Shown one piece after another: positions 1 through 5,598 of a stretch of 6,313 bases of DNA (position 1 is the stretch's first letter; each line of letters begins with the position of its first letter). The position numbers and the translations under genes are program-made. This stretch comes from Planctomycetaceae bacterium (GTDB lineage Bacteria; Planctomycetota; Planctomycetia; Pirellulales; Pirellulaceae): the NCBI GenBank assembly GCA_007695205.1, contig REEF01000910.1, positions 1 through 6,313 on the forward strand, written 5' to 3'. The notes below the pieces were generated by a model, which worked only from the letters and a program-made list of their open reading frames with translations, had not been told where the DNA came from and searched no databases.

Positions 1-150
1 ACTGCTCCTGCGTCACCTCCGTCACGCCCAGATAAAACGGCTCGGTGACCGCTGCCTCTTGCGTGCGGTCTGCGAGGGCGTCAACGGCGTCTGGCGCTCC
101 GCGCGCCTCTGCTGGGCCCGCTCGCGTTCCGATTCACTCGGGCTAAAACA
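1..150 (-). pseudogene. FGE/SUMF1-like (formylglycine-generating enzyme family) fragment, runs off left edge
   Basis: Read on the minus strand, the last 58 bases of the window encode TEPFYLGVTEVTQEQ. This is the hallmark N-terminal stretch of FGE-sulfatase (SUMF1) domain proteins, which usually read '..ITKPFYLGVTEVTQEQY' shortly after an 'MGSPxSExER' segment. A related SPSESERERAQQ segment lies upstream at about 150-115, but in another reading frame. The frame carrying TEPFYLG has two stops (TAG, TGA) further upstream, so no intact N-terminus exists here. The gene is 5'-truncated and probably frameshifted, and sits directly after the broken integrase. The family activates sulfatases by oxidising a cysteine, but many planctomycete members have unknown roles. 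The catalytic part would lie outside the window. Family call good; exact boundaries and the frameshift are inference. Confidence 0.6.
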
Positions 151-159
151 GTATGATTC

Positions 160-366
160 GCTTGGGATACTGGGCGCCGGCGGCGACGTAGAAGGATTGG
201 CGTATGTCTGGCGAGCCCATTCGGCAATCGCAGCCTGTTAGGCCGCCTTCGATTCGGGCGATCCAAATGGTCCTAGATACCGGACCTTACCACCAAATTT
301 GACTATGGCTTGTCCGCTGGCTTTGTGACAAGTGTACTTCGGCGGCCGTGTGGACAGTTTTGGCAC
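160..366 (-). pseudogene. tyrosine recombinase (integrase) N-terminal remnant next to tRNA-Val
   Basis: Starting at GTG (366-364), the minus strand reads MPKLSTRPPKYTCHKASGQA, then IVKFGGKVRYLGPFGSPESK, AA, a TAA stop at codon 43 (240-238), and in the same frame QAAIAEWARQTYANPSTSPP. This matches the N-terminal domain of planctomycete phage-type integrases, where 'YLGPFGSPESKAAY..xIAEWLA' is typical. The stop therefore probably arose from a single TAC to TAA change at the usual Tyr. The start is fixed by a strong Shine-Dalgarno (AAAGGAGGT, 381-373) with about 7 nt spacing. The core-binding and catalytic domains (R-H-R-Y residues) are absent, and the reading turns into an FGE-like fragment near position 150. 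It lies about 108 nt downstream of the 3' end of tRNA-Val on the same strand, the usual place for an integrase that uses a tRNA as attachment site. Non-functional. Confidence 0.8.
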
Positions 367-372
367 GACATA

Positions 373-381
373 ACCTCCTTT
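373..381 (-). promoter_or_regulatory. Shine-Dalgarno of the integrase remnant
   Basis: The minus strand reads AAAGGAGGT here, a near-perfect ribosome binding site, 6-7 nt before GTG at 366. It decides between the in-frame GTG and the nearby ATG four bases upstream (at 370), which lies in another frame and yields no integrase sequence. Confidence 0.7.
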
Positions 382-457
382 GGTAAAAGGCGTATTGCCT
401 CTTTGGGTTTTGCCGCACTCCTGACCGTCAGAAGGTAATCGTAAGTCTTGATTTCGG

Positions 458-473
458 CTTGACTTGCGTCAAG
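458..473 (-). terminator. small hairpin just after tRNA-Val, possible terminator or processing signal
   Basis: The minus strand reads CTTGAC-GCAA-GTCAAG, a 6-bp perfect stem with a GNRA-type tetraloop, one base beyond the tRNA 3' end. There is no T-run after it, so a classic intrinsic terminator is not supported. It may be a weak terminator, a tRNA 3'-processing structure, or an inverted repeat of the old attachment site. Confidence 0.3.
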
Positions 474-474
474 T

Positions 475-547
475 GGGCGGTATTGGGCTTGAACCAACGA
501 CCTCCACGATGTCAACGTGGCGCTCTAGCCAACTGAGCTAACCGCCC
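475..547 (-). tRNA. tRNA-Val (anticodon GAC)
   Basis: The minus strand folds into a full cloverleaf of 73 nt. The acceptor GGGCGGT pairs with ACCGCCC, the D-stem is GCTC/GAGC, and the anticodon stem is CCACG/CGTGG around loop TTGACAT. The T-stem is GTTGG/CCAAT around TTCAAGC. The anticodon GAC (on the plus strand, gtc at 511-513) reads GTC and GTT valine codons. No CCA is encoded. It lies 127 nt after the stop of the aminotransferase gene on the same strand and is followed by a broken integrase, so its 3' half probably served as an attachment site. Confidence 0.96.
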
Positions 548-597
548 TGAAGGGAACCGAAAGCGGTTTGTTACCCTGGCTTCGGTTGTTCAATGCT

Positions 598-627
598 ATT
601 TTTGGCAGTTGGCCGCTTCGGCGTCAA
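598..627 (-). promoter_or_regulatory. candidate promoter for tRNA-Val
   Basis: The minus strand has TTGACG (627-622), an 18-nt spacer and AAAAAT (603-598). The -35 box matches sigma-70 consensus at 5 of 6 positions, the -10 box at 4 of 6. Transcription would start near 590, about 43 nt before the tRNA. A guess from pattern only. Confidence 0.35.
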
Positions 628-674
628 GATGGGTGCGAAAAAATGTTGCCTGCGGTCCGGTGGACTGGGCCTAT

Positions 675-2069
675 TCACGAGGAAACCACGTCTTCTAAGG
701 CTTCACCCAGTGCGGCCACGCCTTCTCGAACAGCGTCCTCGGGGATCACCAGCGGGGGGCAGATCTTGACGGTCGGCCGATTTACCTGGAACAACATCAC
801 GCCTCGACGCACTCCAGCATTGGTCAGATCGCGAGCCAATCGTGGGTCGGGGCGGTGGGTCACAGGATGGCTCAGATGGATCGCATTCAACAGACCTAGG
901 CCGGTGACTCGGGAGATGTGGTCAGGCCAGCGTGCCTGCAAGTGCTGAAGCTCTTGGCGGATGATGCGACCAAGACGATCGGCTGCGTCGAGCAAGCCCT
1001 CTTGTTGGATCACCTCGATATTGGCCAACGCTGCGGTACATGCCAACGGGTGAGCTGCGTGCGTCGTGGTCACCTCGCCGGGCGGCAGCAGATCCAGCAC
1101 TTCGGTCGGTCCGAGCACGGCGGCCAGAGGCAACGTCGAGCTAATGCCTTTGCCCACACATACCAAGTCGGCACGGACGTCGTAGTGCTGATGGGCAAAC
1201 CAGTATCCGGTGCGTCCGAATCCCGTCTGGATCTCGTCAAAAATCAAGAGGACGTGGTGATGGTCGGCCCATTTTCGCAAGGCCCGGACGTACGGCGAAG
1301 GAAGCGGCAACGCTCCCCAACCTTGCATGGTCTCGATAAAGACCGCCGCGATCTGCTCCGGTAAAACGGGGCACCGCGCTATGTCGGCCGCGAAGATCGC
1401 TTCCCAATCGGGTGCACCGTCGGTGTCGGAGGGACCCATCCACGGGAAGGGCAAGCGATGGATGGCCGCGTCGGGATGGGTCAACCAGGGCTTACCGGCC
1501 GTCATCCCGGATAACTGGTGCGCGCCCAGGGTACAACCGTGGTAATCGTCGGTGAAACTGATCAAGTGGTACTTTTCGGGGTGCTGACGCATCCCGTAGA
1601 TGCGGGCCATGCGAAACGCCGATTCGATGGCTTCCGACCCGGTCGTCCAGAAATAGACCTTGTCCATGTGGGGCGGGGCCAGTTCCAGCAATTTTTCGGC
1701 CATTTGGATGCGGATTTCGGACGCAAAGCTGAATTGGGCCAGCAGGCCGGTATGGGCATGTTGGATGATGGCCTGCCGAATCTTGGGATGCCCGTGACCA
1801 GCATTGGCCAGGACGGCGGTCGACGTAAAGTCGATCCAGCAGTTTCCCCAGGCATCGAAGACCTGGAACCCTTCCGCTCGATCCCAGACCACAGGCGGTT
1901 GGTAGCAGTTCACTTGAGGCAACACTGCTGCGCCGCGACGCAAGATCGCCAACGATTCGGGGACCGGTAACGGGGTGACGATCCGCCGGTACCGGGTCTC
2001 GATCCGCTGAGTTGGCTGCGGATCGTCCAGGAAGCTGTTGCTCAACACGTGCGTTGCCGGGTCATGCAT
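675..2069 (-). CDS. class III PLP-dependent aminotransferase
   Basis: A 464-residue protein of the class III (GabT/acetylornithine/ornithine type) aminotransferase fold, acting in the cytoplasm on an amino group at the end of a carbon chain with a keto acid as acceptor. Visible landmarks are VYFWTTGSEAIESAFRMAR (about 138-156, PLP-phosphate contact), DDYHG (174-178, ring-stacking aromatic), AAVFIETMQGWGA (241-253), LLIFDEIQTGFGRTG (274-288, Asp278 holding the pyridine nitrogen), and VCVGKGISSTLPLAAVLG (303-320, Lys307 forming the Schiff base). TTTHAAHPLACTAAL follows at 334-348. Length and motif order are normal, so the enzyme looks intact. ATG is preceded by GAGGAG (2082-2077) with 7 nt spacing, and the start overlaps the end of the pseudouridine synthase gene by 8 nt, so translation is likely coupled. 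Substrate cannot be read from sequence; 4-aminobutyrate, a diamine or ornithine-like compounds are all possible. The neighbour does not narrow it. Confidence 0.93.
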   Translation of the reverse strand: MHDPATHVLSNSFLDDPQPTQRIETRYRRIVTPLPVPESLAILRRGAAVLPQVNCYQPPVVWDRAEGFQVFDAWGNCWIDFTSTAVLANAGHGHPKIRQAIIQHAHTGLLAQFSFASEIRIQMAEKLLELAPPHMDKVYFWTTGSEAIESAFRMARIYGMRQHPEKYHLISFTDDYHGCTLGAHQLSGMTAGKPWLTHPDAAIHRLPFPWMGPSDTDGAPDWEAIFAADIARCPVLPEQIAAVFIETMQGWGALPLPSPYVRALRKWADHHHVLLIFDEIQTGFGRTGYWFAHQHYDVRADLVCVGKGISSTLPLAAVLGPTEVLDLLPPGEVTTTHAAHPLACTAALANIEVIQQEGLLDAADRLGRIIRQELQHLQARWPDHISRVTGLGLLNAIHLSHPVTHRPDPRLARDLTNAGVRRGVMLFQVNRPTVKICPPLVIPEDAVREGVAALGEALEDVVSS

Positions 2070-2757
2070 GCAGAAGCTCCTCGATGCCCAGGTGTCGCCA
2101 ACTGGTAGGACACGGCGCTTGGATGGTCAGCGGCTCGCGGCGGACGGGATGCTCCAGAACCAGTCGACGCGAGTGCAATCCGATACCGGCCGCAAAGCCG
2201 CGGGTGGCACCGTACTTGGTATCGCCCAGGATCGGATGGCCGCGATGCGCCAATTGCAGGCGGATCTGATGCTTTCGACCGGTCTTGAGATCGATTTCCA
2301 GCACGGTCACATCCTGCCGCACCGCCAAGGTCCGATACGTCAGCCGAGCCTGTTGTGCGGAGCGATCGGAAGATTCTGTCACGATCATTCGGTGTTGGCG
2401 GTCATCCTTCCTGATCCAATCGACACACTCACCGCTTGCAGGTTCGGGATGCCCCTGGACGGCGGCCCAATAGGTCTTGGCCACGCGTCCGGTGCGGAAT
2501 TGTTCGGCCAGTCGACTCGCCGCCTTCGATGTCCGGGCCAGGACCAGGACGCCGGTCGCCGGTGCATCCAACCGGCTGACGATCCCCAGATAGACATTTC
2601 CCGGCTTGTGGTATTTTTGCTTCAGATACTGGCGCGCCAGATCGACGATGCTGGTCTGACCGGGCGCTGCTCCTTGGGTGACCAGTCCGGCCGCCTTGCA
2701 GACGACCAGCAGATGGTTGTCTTCGAAGATCACATCGAGCCCAAACGAGCGAGGCAT
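2062..2757 (-). CDS. RluA-family RNA pseudouridine synthase
   Basis: A 231-residue protein that converts uridine to pseudouridine in rRNA or tRNA. The catalytic block reads YLGIVSRLDAPATGVLVLAR (56-75), with Asp64 as the nucleophile. The second family block is LKTGRKHQIRLQLAHRGHPILGDTKYG (157-183). AKTYWAAVQG (93-102) is the usual strand between them. The N-terminus opens directly with the catalytic domain ('VIFEDNHLLVVCKAAGLVTQ'), so there is no S4 RNA-binding domain, as in RluA/TruC-like and planctomycete members. The usual 'HRLDxxTSG' is SRLDAPATG here: His is replaced by Ser, and TSG by ATG. No clear Shine-Dalgarno precedes the ATG at 2757. It is first in a two-gene unit with the aminotransferase and diverges from maf. 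The target base is unknown. Confidence 0.93.
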   Translation of the reverse strand: MPRSFGLDVIFEDNHLLVVCKAAGLVTQGAAPGQTSIVDLARQYLKQKYHKPGNVYLGIVSRLDAPATGVLVLARTSKAASRLAEQFRTGRVAKTYWAAVQGHPEPASGECVDWIRKDDRQHRMIVTESSDRSAQQARLTYRTLAVRQDVTVLEIDLKTGRKHQIRLQLAHRGHPILGDTKYGATRGFAAGIGLHSRRLVLEHPVRREPLTIQAPCPTSWRHLGIEELLHA

Positions 2758-2826
2758 GGTGTTGACGTTCCTGGTGGGCGGGCCTTGGGGATGGTCGACA
2801 GCTCTGTTCGCCGTCGGTGCTGCCGC

Positions 2827-2855
2827 TTGACGTGCGGCCGTCCAACGCTCATTAT
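2827..2855 (+). promoter_or_regulatory. candidate promoter for maf
   Basis: TTGACG (2827-2832), a 17-nt spacer, then CATTAT (2850-2855): -35 matches at 5 of 6 positions, -10 at 4 of 6, with optimal spacing. It would start transcription near 2862. This is inside the longer possible reading frame of maf (GTG at 2817) and so favours the later start at 2916. Confidence 0.45.
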
Positions 2856-2915
2856 CACCAGGGTTACCCGTTTATCCCAGCCCCCGATGGTCCTTCGAAG
2901 CAGGCGCTTGGCATC

Positions 2916-3524
2916 GTGTCAAATAATCGTCGACAACCGCCCGAACTGATCCTGGCCAGTCGATCACCGCGGCGGCGCCAGTTGTTGATCGAACACGGCT
3001 ACACGTTCCGAGTCGTTGCTCCTGATGAATCCGCCGAGTGTGGTGTGTGCAGTGGCGAATCACCGCCCGAACTGGTAGCTCGACTGGCCTGGCAAAAGGC
3101 GGCGGATGTCGCGCGACGTTGCGATGGCGGCCTGATCGTCGGCTGCGACACGGTAGCCGAATGCCTGGGACGAATCCTCGGAAAACCTCGCGATATCCAG
3201 CACGCTCGCCAGATGCTGAACCTGATCCGTGGCCGAGAACACCGCGTGTTCAGCGGTCTGTGCCTGTGGGACACGGCGGCCGATCGCCACCGCATCGACG
3301 TGGCCGTGACGCGATTGAAGATGGAAAGGATTTCGGACGACCAGCTTGAGCAGTACCTGGACAGCGGGGACTGGGAGGGGAAAGCCGGAGCGTTCGGCTA
3401 TCAGGATGGCCATGCGTGGTTGGAAGTGCTGGAGGGCAGCGAGTCGAATGTGGTGGGGCTGCCCATGGAATTGCTGGCGGAAATGATCGCCCAGATGGCG
3501 AGCCCCAGCGGTCGTTCGTCCTGA
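2916..3524 (+). CDS. maf: Maf-family nucleotide pyrophosphatase (dTTP/UTP type)
   Basis: Maf/HAM1-fold house-cleaning enzymes hydrolyse non-canonical or excess nucleoside triphosphates to monophosphate and pyrophosphate in the cytoplasm. With GTG at 2916 the protein has 202 residues, the usual length. Motifs in order: LILASRSPRRRQLL (11-24, with the S-R-S-P-R phosphate-binding loop), IVGCDTVAECLGRILGKP (74-91, Asp78 as the likely general base), VFSGLCL (111-117), WEGKAGAFGYQ (153-163) and ESNVVGLPMELL (176-187). The GKAGAxGxQ and NVVGLP motifs fit the dTTP/UTP (YhdE-like) branch rather than the 7-methyl-GTP branch. The frame stays open upstream to GTG at 2817, which would add 33 residues without family similarity. 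The promoter position and family length favour 2916, although its Shine-Dalgarno is weak. It is divergent from the pseudouridine synthase and converges on the next gene with 18 nt between stops. Confidence 0.9.
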   Translation: MSNNRRQPPELILASRSPRRRQLLIEHGYTFRVVAPDESAECGVCSGESPPELVARLAWQKAADVARRCDGGLIVGCDTVAECLGRILGKPRDIQHARQMLNLIRGREHRVFSGLCLWDTAADRHRIDVAVTRLKMERISDDQLEQYLDSGDWEGKAGAFGYQDGHAWLEVLEGSESNVVGLPMELLAEMIAQMASPSGRSS

Positions 3525-3542
3525 AGCATCACCGGGAACCGA

Positions 3543-3998
3543 TCACTGCCAAGGCTGGATGACCTCCGAGTGCCGGATGAGAAAACGCAGGTTGGGGTCG
3601 ATGGGCCGATCATCCCGAGCCTGTCCCGCATAGATCTCCGAGGCTGTGACCCAGCGATTCTCGGGATCGGAATCGACTCGCTCCCAAGCCACCTTGCGAT
3701 ACAGTTCCACGATGTAAAAGGCGACCATAATGTGGGTCTCGTGCGCATCGCCGGGCAACGCTTCGCAGAAATCCAGATTGATTTGAGCCATATTCGCCAC
3801 CAGATAATCCCTTCGGCGTTCTAGCTGTAACACCCAGGATACCTCGCGATCGATGCATTCGCGAAAAGACTCCTCCTCCAGGGGCTCGGCCATGACAAAA
3901 TCGTAACAGTTCGAATGAGGCTGCCACCGAGCGAGCCAAGCCGAACGGTGCTCGGCCGGCTTGCGGATCATCGCGATGGAACGGGTCAAAGTCTGCAT
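3543..3998 (-). CDS. small Nudix-like protein lacking the catalytic glutamates
   Basis: A 151-residue soluble protein with no signal peptide or membrane segment. It looks like a conserved hypothetical protein of planctomycetes, but I do not know a function. The stretch EEESFRECIDREVSWVLQL (41-59) follows the Nudix spacing E-x7-R-E-V (Glu43, Arg51, Glu52). The two metal-binding glutamates that should follow are Trp55 and Val56, and the expected glycines are absent. Later text, MVAFYIVELYRK (91-102) and NRWVTASEIYAG (114-125), resembles the strand and W-x-x-x-E-I pattern of Nudix hydrolases. It may be a non-catalytic Nudix-fold binding protein. The start at 3998 is chosen over 4022 because GAGAGG (4010-4005) lies 6 nt before it; nothing similar precedes 4022. 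Reality of the gene is likely; the fold is inference. Confidence 0.75.
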   Translation of the reverse strand: MQTLTRSIAMIRKPAEHRSAWLARWQPHSNCYDFVMAEPLEEESFRECIDREVSWVLQLERRRDYLVANMAQINLDFCEALPGDAHETHIMVAFYIVELYRKVAWERVDSDPENRWVTASEIYAGQARDDRPIDPNLRFLIRHSEVIQPWQ

Positions 3999-4226
3999 AG
4001 GTGGCCTCTCGGGATCTGGCATGGTCCATGATTCTGCGCCTACGATAGTTTACTGGCGAGAGGCACCCCCCGGAGTTACTGCAGGCTTTTTCTCCCCAGT
4101 TAGCAATGCGAACAGACAAAGATGGCATCCAGCCAGCGGCCTCCTCTTGGTCTCGTCGCACACAGATCGTAAGCTGAAGGATATTCTGGACGACTTATCC
4201 TGTTTATTTCATTGGGGATGAATGCC

Positions 4227-4823
4227 ATGGACACCGTGGTCAACGAGCTTGATGGAGTTTCGCTCATCGTCTTGGTTGCAGCCGTCATCGGCCTGTTGTT
4301 GTTGGTATCGCTGGTCCTGTGGATCGTCCGATCGAGCCGACGCAAACCGGGTCCGACGCCGCAGTTCGAACTGACGATCGACGTCGGGGGCCTTTCGCCG
4401 GAAGGCCCTCCAAGTGAGGGGCCTGTTTTGGAATTCTTTGGAATGCCCGTACGTCTGGTCGCTCTGGTGCTGGCTCCTGCGGGTCGGAACACGCAGTTGC
4501 CGCCGGAACCGCAACTGTTCCGCGTTTTGGACGATCTGACACCTGGTCTGTCGTCCATCGTCTCGTCGCATCGGCCCCTGTTTCGGCCGTGGCCCAGCCA
4601 ATTGAGTACCCAGGGGTTCATCCATGCTTTCTTCAACCATGCCCATCTACCGGGGGATCGAGGCAAAGGGACTCCCTGGTGCAGCGCAGCGGGCCGATTC
4701 GACGCCGGTGATCAGCAAATGCTGGCCGGGCTCCTGTGTGCGGCGGAAAAGCCGAACTCGCTCGGCCAGGTACCCATCACCAACGTCGGGCAGTGGCTGG
4801 AGGTGGTGCGAGTTAAAGCGTAG
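4227..4823 (+). CDS. membrane-anchored protein of unknown function, planctomycete type
   Basis: A 198-residue protein with one N-terminal transmembrane helix (about 12-34, VSLIVLVAAVIGLLLLVSLV and on) followed by RSSRRK. By the positive-inside rule the remaining 160 residues lie in the cytoplasm. The soluble part has the look of a conserved domain: FFGMPVRLVALVLAPAGR (70-87), VLDDLTPGLSSIV (100-112), HRPLFRPWPSQLSTQGF (115-131), LPGDRGKGTPWCSAAGR (141-157), PNSLGQVPI (176-184). I recall this pattern from planctomycete hypothetical proteins, without a known role. Three starts are possible: TTG 4212, ATG 4218 and ATG 4227. The last is preferred because a GGGG (4214-4217) sits about 9 nt upstream. 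It is divergent from the Nudix-like gene, with a 228-nt intergenic region in which I see no convincing promoter, and is followed by tRNA-Gln. It seems intact. Confidence 0.8.
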   Translation: MDTVVNELDGVSLIVLVAAVIGLLLLVSLVLWIVRSSRRKPGPTPQFELTIDVGGLSPEGPPSEGPVLEFFGMPVRLVALVLAPAGRNTQLPPEPQLFRVLDDLTPGLSSIVSSHRPLFRPWPSQLSTQGFIHAFFNHAHLPGDRGKGTPWCSAAGRFDAGDQQMLAGLLCAAEKPNSLGQVPITNVGQWLEVVRVKA

Positions 4824-4876
4824 GGCACGGGTTGTGGTGATTGAACTCGACCGGCCCGATGCAAAAAGTAGAGGAC

Positions 4877-4905
4877 TTGACCGCCCCATCGGCAGTCGGT
4901 ATTGT
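4877..4905 (+). promoter_or_regulatory. promoter of tRNA-Gln
   Basis: TTGACC (4877-4882), exactly 17 nt, then TATTGT (4900-4905). The -35 box matches at 5 of 6 and the -10 at 4 of 6. Transcription would begin near 4912, about 32 nt before the mature tRNA. This is the best sigma-70-like promoter in the window. Confidence 0.6.
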
Positions 4906-4943
4906 TACGCATTCACCGTGGCGGTCACCTGAACCGACCCTTT

Positions 4944-5015
4944 TGGCCCGTGGTGTAATTGGCAACACACCTGACTCTGGATCAGGCATTCTAGGTTCAA
5001 GTCCTAGCGGGCCAG
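4944..5015 (+). tRNA. tRNA-Gln (anticodon CTG)
   Basis: A complete 72-nt cloverleaf. The acceptor TGGCCCG pairs with CGGGCCA (discriminator G), the D-stem is GTGT/ACAC, and the anticodon stem is CCTGA/TCAGG around loop CTCTGGA. A 4-nt variable region precedes the T-stem CTAGG/CCTAG around TTCAAGT. The anticodon CTG (4977-4979) reads the CAG glutamine codon. The unpaired-looking U1-A72 acceptor end is normal for bacterial tRNA-Gln. No CCA is encoded. A broken integrase follows on the same strand, so the 3' half is the probable attachment site of a former island. No second copy of the T-arm sequence occurs further right in this window. Confidence 0.96.
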
Positions 5016-5034
5016 CTTGCTATTCAGTTGCTGA

Positions 5035-5057
5035 AAACCCTTGCTACCAAAGGGTTT
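5035..5057 (+). terminator. hairpin downstream of tRNA-Gln
   Basis: AAACCCTT (5035-5042), a 7-nt loop, AAGGGTTT (5050-5057): an 8-bp perfect stem 19 nt after the tRNA. The only T-rich part is the 3' arm itself, so termination would be weak. It may instead be part of the old recombination or integrase control region. Confidence 0.35.
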
Positions 5058-5094
5058 ACCGGCACAAGCCGTGCAGCAAATCCTGATTGGTTTC

Positions 5095-5109
5095 TGTGTA
5101 ACTTACACA
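5095..5109. repeat. palindrome TGTGTAA-C-TTACACA before the integrase remnant
   Basis: A perfect 7-bp inverted repeat around a single C, placed 22 nt upstream of the integrase ATG and 8 nt before its Shine-Dalgarno. The form and place suit an operator for a dimeric repressor or a recombinase arm site. This is inference; no cognate regulator is seen in the window. Confidence 0.4.
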
Positions 5110-5131
5110 AAAACGTTGGAGGGTTTGAAAA

Positions 5132-5340
5132 ATGCCACGGCCGAAAGCCCATTGGTTCTTGCCTACCGGTCACATGGCCAGAAGTACTACGTGAAGGACG
5201 GCAAAGCGGCGGATGAGCAGGCCTGTGTTAGAACGGCTCTGCGTCCCCTGCTCGATCTCTACGGGCCATCTGCCGTCTCGGAATTCACACCGCTGGCACT
5301 CAAAGCCTGCCGAGAGCAAATGATTGCTTCGGGATGGTGA
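5132..5340 (+). pseudogene. tyrosine recombinase (integrase) remnant next to tRNA-Gln, deleted and frameshifted
   Basis: ATG at 5132 follows GGAGGG (5118-5123) with 8 nt spacing and gives MPRPK, the typical first residues of planctomycete phage-type integrases. After that the family sequence jumps frame. The frame that ends with TGA at 5338-5340 reads LVLAYRSHGQKYYVKDGK, AADEQACVRTALRPLLDLYG and PLALKACREQMIASGW, which is the SAM-like core-binding domain. The N-terminal 'YLGPFGSPES' region (about 70 residues) is missing, so a deletion with a frame change joined the two parts near 5145-5150. The catalytic domain is entirely absent, and the sequence turns into an ATPase fragment at about 5335. 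It lies 116 nt after tRNA-Gln in the same orientation. Clearly dead. Confidence 0.8.
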
Positions 5341-5440
5341 TCGTCTGGACTCAGTCGGTGCCGCTGGTCAACGAGTTCTCACTGGGCGACCTAGTGATCG
5401 TCGAACGCGACGAGGGGGCCACGGTATTTCGGCGGCCGCG
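5334..5440 (+). pseudogene. AAA ATPase C-terminal fragment
   Basis: The frame starting at 5334 reads VIVWTQSVPLVNEFSLGDLV, IVERDEGATVFRRP and then loses similarity. This matches the C-terminal part of RecF/OLD-like AAA ATPases ('QVIVSTQSVPLLDHFEPEDVIVVDR..GxTxFRR'): the switch-type TQS segment followed by two strands. Walker A and B and the C-terminal end are missing. The fragment is flanked by the integrase piece on the left and a DUF4276 piece in another frame on the right. ATPases of this kind are frequently paired with DUF4276 genes, so the present order preserves the ancestral one. About 34 residues only; call by recalled pattern. Confidence 0.55.
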
Positions 5441-5598
5441 CGAAACGCATTTTGTCGCTCTTTCACGGCTACGAGAAGCCTTTGTATGGCACGCTGGCCG
5501 CGATCGAAATCGGTCTTGATGCGATCCGCCAGCAGTGCCCCTTGTTTGACGGCTGGATAAAGCGTCTTAAAGCTTTACCGGGGAAGGAACGCCCATGA
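5440..5598 (+). pseudogene. DUF4276 family protein, C-terminal fragment
   Basis: In the frame ending with TGA at 5596-5598 the sequence reads AKRILSLFHGYEKPLYGTLA, AIEIGLDAIRQQCPLFDGWI and KRLKALPGKERP. DUF4276 proteins end in this way ('PSKRI..LxPGYxKPLxGxLxAxxIGLDxxRxxCPHFxxWLxRLExL'). About 53 C-terminal residues survive; the N-terminal TOPRIM-like part is gone, replaced by the ATPase fragment in a different frame (junction about 5435-5445). DUF4276 genes commonly accompany AAA ATPases in defence-type loci. The stop overlaps the next start as ATGA, an intact operon joint. Confidence 0.6.

Noticed and set aside
303..515. A 70-codon minus-strand frame covering the 3' part of tRNA-Val and the integrase start
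   Set aside because: It reads through the tRNA gene and uses a different frame from the integrase sequence.
568..1970. Several plus-strand open frames of 70-150 codons across the aminotransferase gene
   Set aside because: They are antisense to a complete, motif-bearing aminotransferase and show no family features or ribosome binding sites.
2038..2949. A 303-codon plus-strand open frame
   Set aside because: It is antisense to the complete pseudouridine synthase and runs through the divergent promoter region. The product has no recognisable pattern; high GC explains its length.
3610..4161. A 183-codon minus-strand frame overlapping the Nudix-like gene
   Set aside because: It is the shifted frame of the chosen gene. 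Its product is rich in Arg, Gly and Ser without structure, and the chosen frame has a Shine-Dalgarno and a globular composition.
4100..4666. A 188-codon minus-strand frame opposite the membrane protein
   Set aside because: Low-complexity Arg/Pro/Ser product, antisense to a frame with a clean transmembrane helix and conserved-looking motifs.
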